From contig DAHWIS010000073.1 in assembly GCA_027344745.1 (NCBI GenBank), positions 1 through 5,961 of the forward strand: 5,961 bases of DNA, read 5' to 3'. This DNA is from Microcaldota archaeon (GTDB taxonomy: Archaea > Micrarchaeota > Micrarchaeia > Micrarchaeales > Micrarchaeaceae). The notes beneath the pieces were generated by a model, which was not told the DNA's origin, ran no database searches, and saw nothing but the letters and a program-made list of their open reading frames with translations. Made by a program: the position numbers and the translations under genes. This document shows, in pieces, positions 4,122 to 5,961 of the stretch (positions are counted from its first letter, which is position 1; every line of letters starts with the position of its first letter).

Positions 4122-5444
4122 TTACCTTATATTTACCTGCGATCCGTCTACTACATATGAGCTGTTCGTCCCGCGGTAATTTTTTATGATTGCCGTTATA
4201 TTGGTAAATTCGAATGGCGAATATGTCCGGCATTTATAAAGCAGCTCGTTTGAATTGGGAATATCACAATACTTCGATGTGCTGTTTCTTGCGGATATAA
4301 ATGCGTTTTCATATCTATTATACCCCGAGATTGACTGAAGTATCGAACTGAGATCGCTTCCGCTAACTTCGGAATTATTATAGTAAGCCAGTACTGCATT
4401 TACGCTATTCATCTGCTGCATGTATGGCGAATAATAAGTAAGATTGACTATTTTTTCAACGGAATTATCCTTCACGAAAAGCTCGTTGTTATACGGCCTT
4501 GGGTAAAATCCATCTATTGCTCCAGAGATATCTGCACTCCCATAACTTATATTTTCATACAATAACTGGTTTTTATTTACCCTCTGGGTCAAAATAGATG
4601 AAAGCCGTGCAGTATTGTTGGTTAAGTTTAATGTTAAATTGTAAAGCTTGGATGCTGTTTGGTTCATCTGCGAATAATTCACACCTGTTGGATTCCGATA
4701 TACGCAGTATGTTACCGTGGGTGCCCCGTAATCGTAATAGCAATATCCCGAGGATATGAAGAAATACCATTTAGCATCTCCGCATTGTTGTGCTATCGGG
4801 AGCTGCTGATACCACCAGTTCAGTTGGCTGCAGTGCGAACTGTAAGAGAGGCTATAAACGGGATGCGATCCGGACGCACCGAATGCCGCATATTCCCCGT
4901 TTGCTATAATGCTTGGGCTATAATTGTAATCTTGCGGCACAGGGGCAGCTACGGTTCCAAGGCCTGAAAATACGTGCGTGTTTAAGAAGGCATTTCTATA
5001 TGCTACTCCATTCTGCGTTGCAAAAGTTGCAGTTATCTCTATAGTCTCATTTCCAGTTCTGCTCGGAATGAATTCGGAATACAGTAAACCCATTCCAGCA
5101 ATAGTCTCATTGCTGAATGTATCTGGGCTTACCACCCCATTGCCGTTATCGTTTATGGACAAGCTCTTTAGGAACATTCCGCTCTGCCCTGATAATATTA
5201 TATCTATCGGGGTTGCTTTATTGACGTAAGCAGAATTTGGGACGCTGGCAAATAAGTTTGGGCCATAGCTATAATTTCCACCCATTACGAGCGTATTCCC
5301 TATATCCGACGTATGATTGAGCGCATATGAAACGAATTGTCTTTGCGAAGAATTCATATGCGTATATATACTCAACACGGTTACGCTAAATGAAGCTACG
5401 GCTGCGGATATTATCAAAAATTCAATTGCTGTTTGCAGTTTCAT
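4122..5444 (-). CDS. Large class III signal-peptide surface protein (pilin/pseudopilin-like, sequon-rich)
   Basis: A 440-residue protein of unrecognised family. MKLQTAIEFLIISAAVASFSVTVLSIY is a class III (archaeal prepilin-type) N-terminus: basic K2, Gln at the presumed +1 (Q4), Glu at +5 (E8), then a helix of about 19 hydrophobic residues. The residue before Gln is Leu rather than the usual Gly/Ala/Ser, so peptidase processing is uncertain. Residues about 75-165 look beta-rich and Ig-like (IDIILSG, ETIEITATF, NTHVFSG). A Tyr/Trp/Cys-rich segment (about 195-255, Cys 205, 221, 235, 247) and a helical Asn-rich segment (255-300) follow. C393 and C405 make six cysteines in all. Seventeen N-X-S/T sequons suggest heavy N-glycosylation outside the cell. 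The start overlaps the previous gene by 23 nt; it is supported by GGTGA 6 nt upstream and by the signal beginning exactly there. It is probably the principal displayed or tip subunit of the operon. Inferred role: adhesin-like pilin or surface filament component. Confidence 0.85.
   Translation of the reverse strand: MKLQTAIEFLIISAAVASFSVTVLSIYTHMNSSQRQFVSYALNHTSDIGNTLVMGGNYSYGPNLFASVPNSAYVNKATPIDIILSGQSGMFLKSLSINDNGNGVVSPDTFSNETIAGMGLLYSEFIPSRTGNETIEITATFATQNGVAYRNAFLNTHVFSGLGTVAAPVPQDYNYSPSIIANGEYAAFGASGSHPVYSLSYSSHCSQLNWWYQQLPIAQQCGDAKWYFFISSGYCYYDYGAPTVTYCVYRNPTGVNYSQMNQTASKLYNLTLNLTNNTARLSSILTQRVNKNQLLYENISYGSADISGAIDGFYPRPYNNELFVKDNSVEKIVNLTYYSPYMQQMNSVNAVLAYYNNSEVSGSDLSSILQSISGYNRYENAFISARNSTSKYCDIPNSNELLYKCRTYSPFEFTNITAIIKNYRGTNSSYVVDGSQVNIR
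4124..4128 (-). promoter_or_regulatory. Shine-Dalgarno site (AAGGT) of the 129-residue gene
   Basis: AAGGT lies 6 nt upstream of the ATG at 4117 and overlaps the TAA of the 440-residue gene. This is the arrangement expected for stop-start coupling within one mRNA. Confidence 0.5.
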
Positions 5445-5775
5445 TATTATTCACCGATAATGCATACATCTTGTCATTCAGCGCAAAAATTCTCTTTAGG
5501 TTGCAACAGTTTTGCATGTTCTGTGGGTATTGATATATCGTGTATGACGAATCATTAAGTCCAAAAACAACATCGGTCTGGTTGTTCTCCATGCTATAAA
5601 CGAATTTCTGTGCAATAAGATTATCCATCATATTGTTTCCAGCATGTATCGCTTTCAAGTATATGAGATGGGAATTTATGATATATCCATATTCAAATAC
5701 GGAGAACGAGGATAGGAATATGGCCAGTGCTACAAGGGTCTCGAAATTTATCACAATGCCCTTTTTGTATTTCAT
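5422..5775 (-). CDS. Pilin-like small membrane protein
   Basis: A 117-residue protein of unrecognised family. The N-terminus MKYKKGIVINFETLVALAIFLSSFSVFEYGYII has a basic head (KYKK), a Gly6 that could be the -1 residue of a prepilin-peptidase site, a Glu (E12) six residues later, and a hydrophobic helix (about 13-33) that opens like archaellin/pilin helices (F-E-x-L-V-A-L). The remaining 80 residues are Asn-rich with sequons N65, N74 and N111. A vicinal Cys pair (C90-C91) may form a disulfide with a partner or coordinate a ligand. The ATG directly follows the TGA of the upstream gene, with a weak GGCGGT ribosome-binding site inside that gene. Its own 3' end overlaps the 440-residue gene by 23 nt. 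Presumed minor pilin or pseudopilin of the same assembly; function unproven. Confidence 0.78.
   Translation of the reverse strand: MKYKKGIVINFETLVALAIFLSSFSVFEYGYIINSHLIYLKAIHAGNNMMDNLIAQKFVYSMENNQTDVVFGLNDSSYTIYQYPQNMQNCCNLKRIFALNDKMYALSVNNNETANSN
5451..5455 (-). promoter_or_regulatory. Shine-Dalgarno site (GGTGA) of the 440-residue gene
   Basis: GGTGA sits 6 nt before the ATG at 5444, within the coding region of the upstream gene. It is the strongest ribosome-binding site in the operon and decides the start despite the 23-nt gene overlap. Confidence 0.6.
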
Positions 5776-5961
5776 TCAACCGCCGAAGTAATATCCGAAC
5801 GAGCCATTGCTCACGAAGCCGTTGAGAAGTCTATTTATCGAATTTGCTTCTGCGGAAATTTTTGCGGATTCGGCTCCAGTATATGTTGTAACTTTGTAAG
5901 TTGTCCCATACACCAAAAGTGTGACCGTTATCGCGATCATCAGGGAAATCATGACGCTAAA
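5776..5961 (-). CDS. Pilin-like membrane protein, C-terminal 61 residues; start lies beyond the right edge or at 5952
   Basis: An open frame enters from the right edge and ends at TGA (5778-5776), directly before the ATG of the next gene. The visible part begins FSVMISLMIAITVTLLVYG, a membrane helix. It is followed by a short Ala/Ser/Asn-rich helix (ESAKISAEANSINRLLNGF) and a Gly/Tyr-rich end (NGSFGYYFGG) with one sequon. An ATG at 5952 could start a 58-residue protein. However, the helix is already under way at the edge, so a class III head upstream (as in the neighbours) is more likely. The zero-spacing junction with the next gene and the same helix-first design make it the fifth visible member of the operon. 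The family is not recognised. Confidence 0.6.
   Translation of the reverse strand, partial: FSVMISLMIAITVTLLVYGTTYKVTTYTGAESAKISAEANSINRLLNGFVSNGSFGYYFGG

Noticed and set aside
4659..5229. Plus-strand open frames within the large pilin-like gene
   Set aside because: They are antisense to a gene with a good ribosome-binding site and a class III signal; no supporting promoter or motif was seen.
1..5961. CRISPR array, insertion sequence or attachment site
   Set aside because: No regularly spaced repeats, transposase motifs, terminal inverted repeats or duplicated tRNA ends were found by eye; neither tRNA 3' end has a nearby direct repeat or integrase.

Overview
The window looks like a piece of a small, compact archaeal genome. 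The evidence is TATA-box promoters close to start codons, two intron-containing tRNA genes, an AMMECR1-family protein, an archaeal-style single-domain AAA ATPase, and a run of proteins with class III (prepilin-like) N-termini of the form Q-x-x-x-E-F. The short intron in the T-loop of tRNA-His, the gene packing and the novelty of most membrane proteins suggest a DPANN archaeon. Micrarchaeota/ARMAN relatives are my best guess, but this is inference and no marker gene here proves it. Base composition is moderately AT-rich and AUA is the favoured isoleucine codon in the AAA gene.

Layout. Positions 1-361 (minus) hold the N-terminal 120 codons of an extended-SDR nucleotide-sugar epimerase/dehydratase. 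Positions 405-501 (minus) are tRNA-Ile(GAU) with a 22-nt anticodon-loop intron, its own TATA box and a U-rich tail. Positions 545-1153 (minus) encode an AMMECR1-domain protein. It is divergent from a type 1 RNase H (1214-1666, plus, TTG start), and the two share a 60-bp intergenic region with a perfect 12-bp palindrome. Positions 1699-3225 (plus) encode a 508-residue protein with three TPRs fused to one AAA+ ATPase domain, apparently on a near-leaderless transcript. It converges on tRNA-His(GUG) (3261-3345, minus), whose T-arm is interrupted by a 14-nt intron.

The right half (3389 to the edge, all minus) is one tightly coupled operon of five genes: partial 61 aa, 117 aa, 440 aa, 129 aa and 112 aa. 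Each encodes one N-terminal hydrophobic helix followed by an extracytoplasmic domain rich in Asn-X-Ser/Thr sequons. Two members have six cysteines each, and three have class III-like N-termini. The genes abut, overlap or sit 4 nt apart and use GGTG(A)/AAGGT Shine-Dalgarno sites. The best reading is a set of pilin or pseudopilin-like surface subunits, one large and several small, whose assembly ATPase and membrane platform would lie outside the window. This operon and the T-loop tRNA intron are the most interesting parts. The informational genes on the left show no obvious functional link to the operon.
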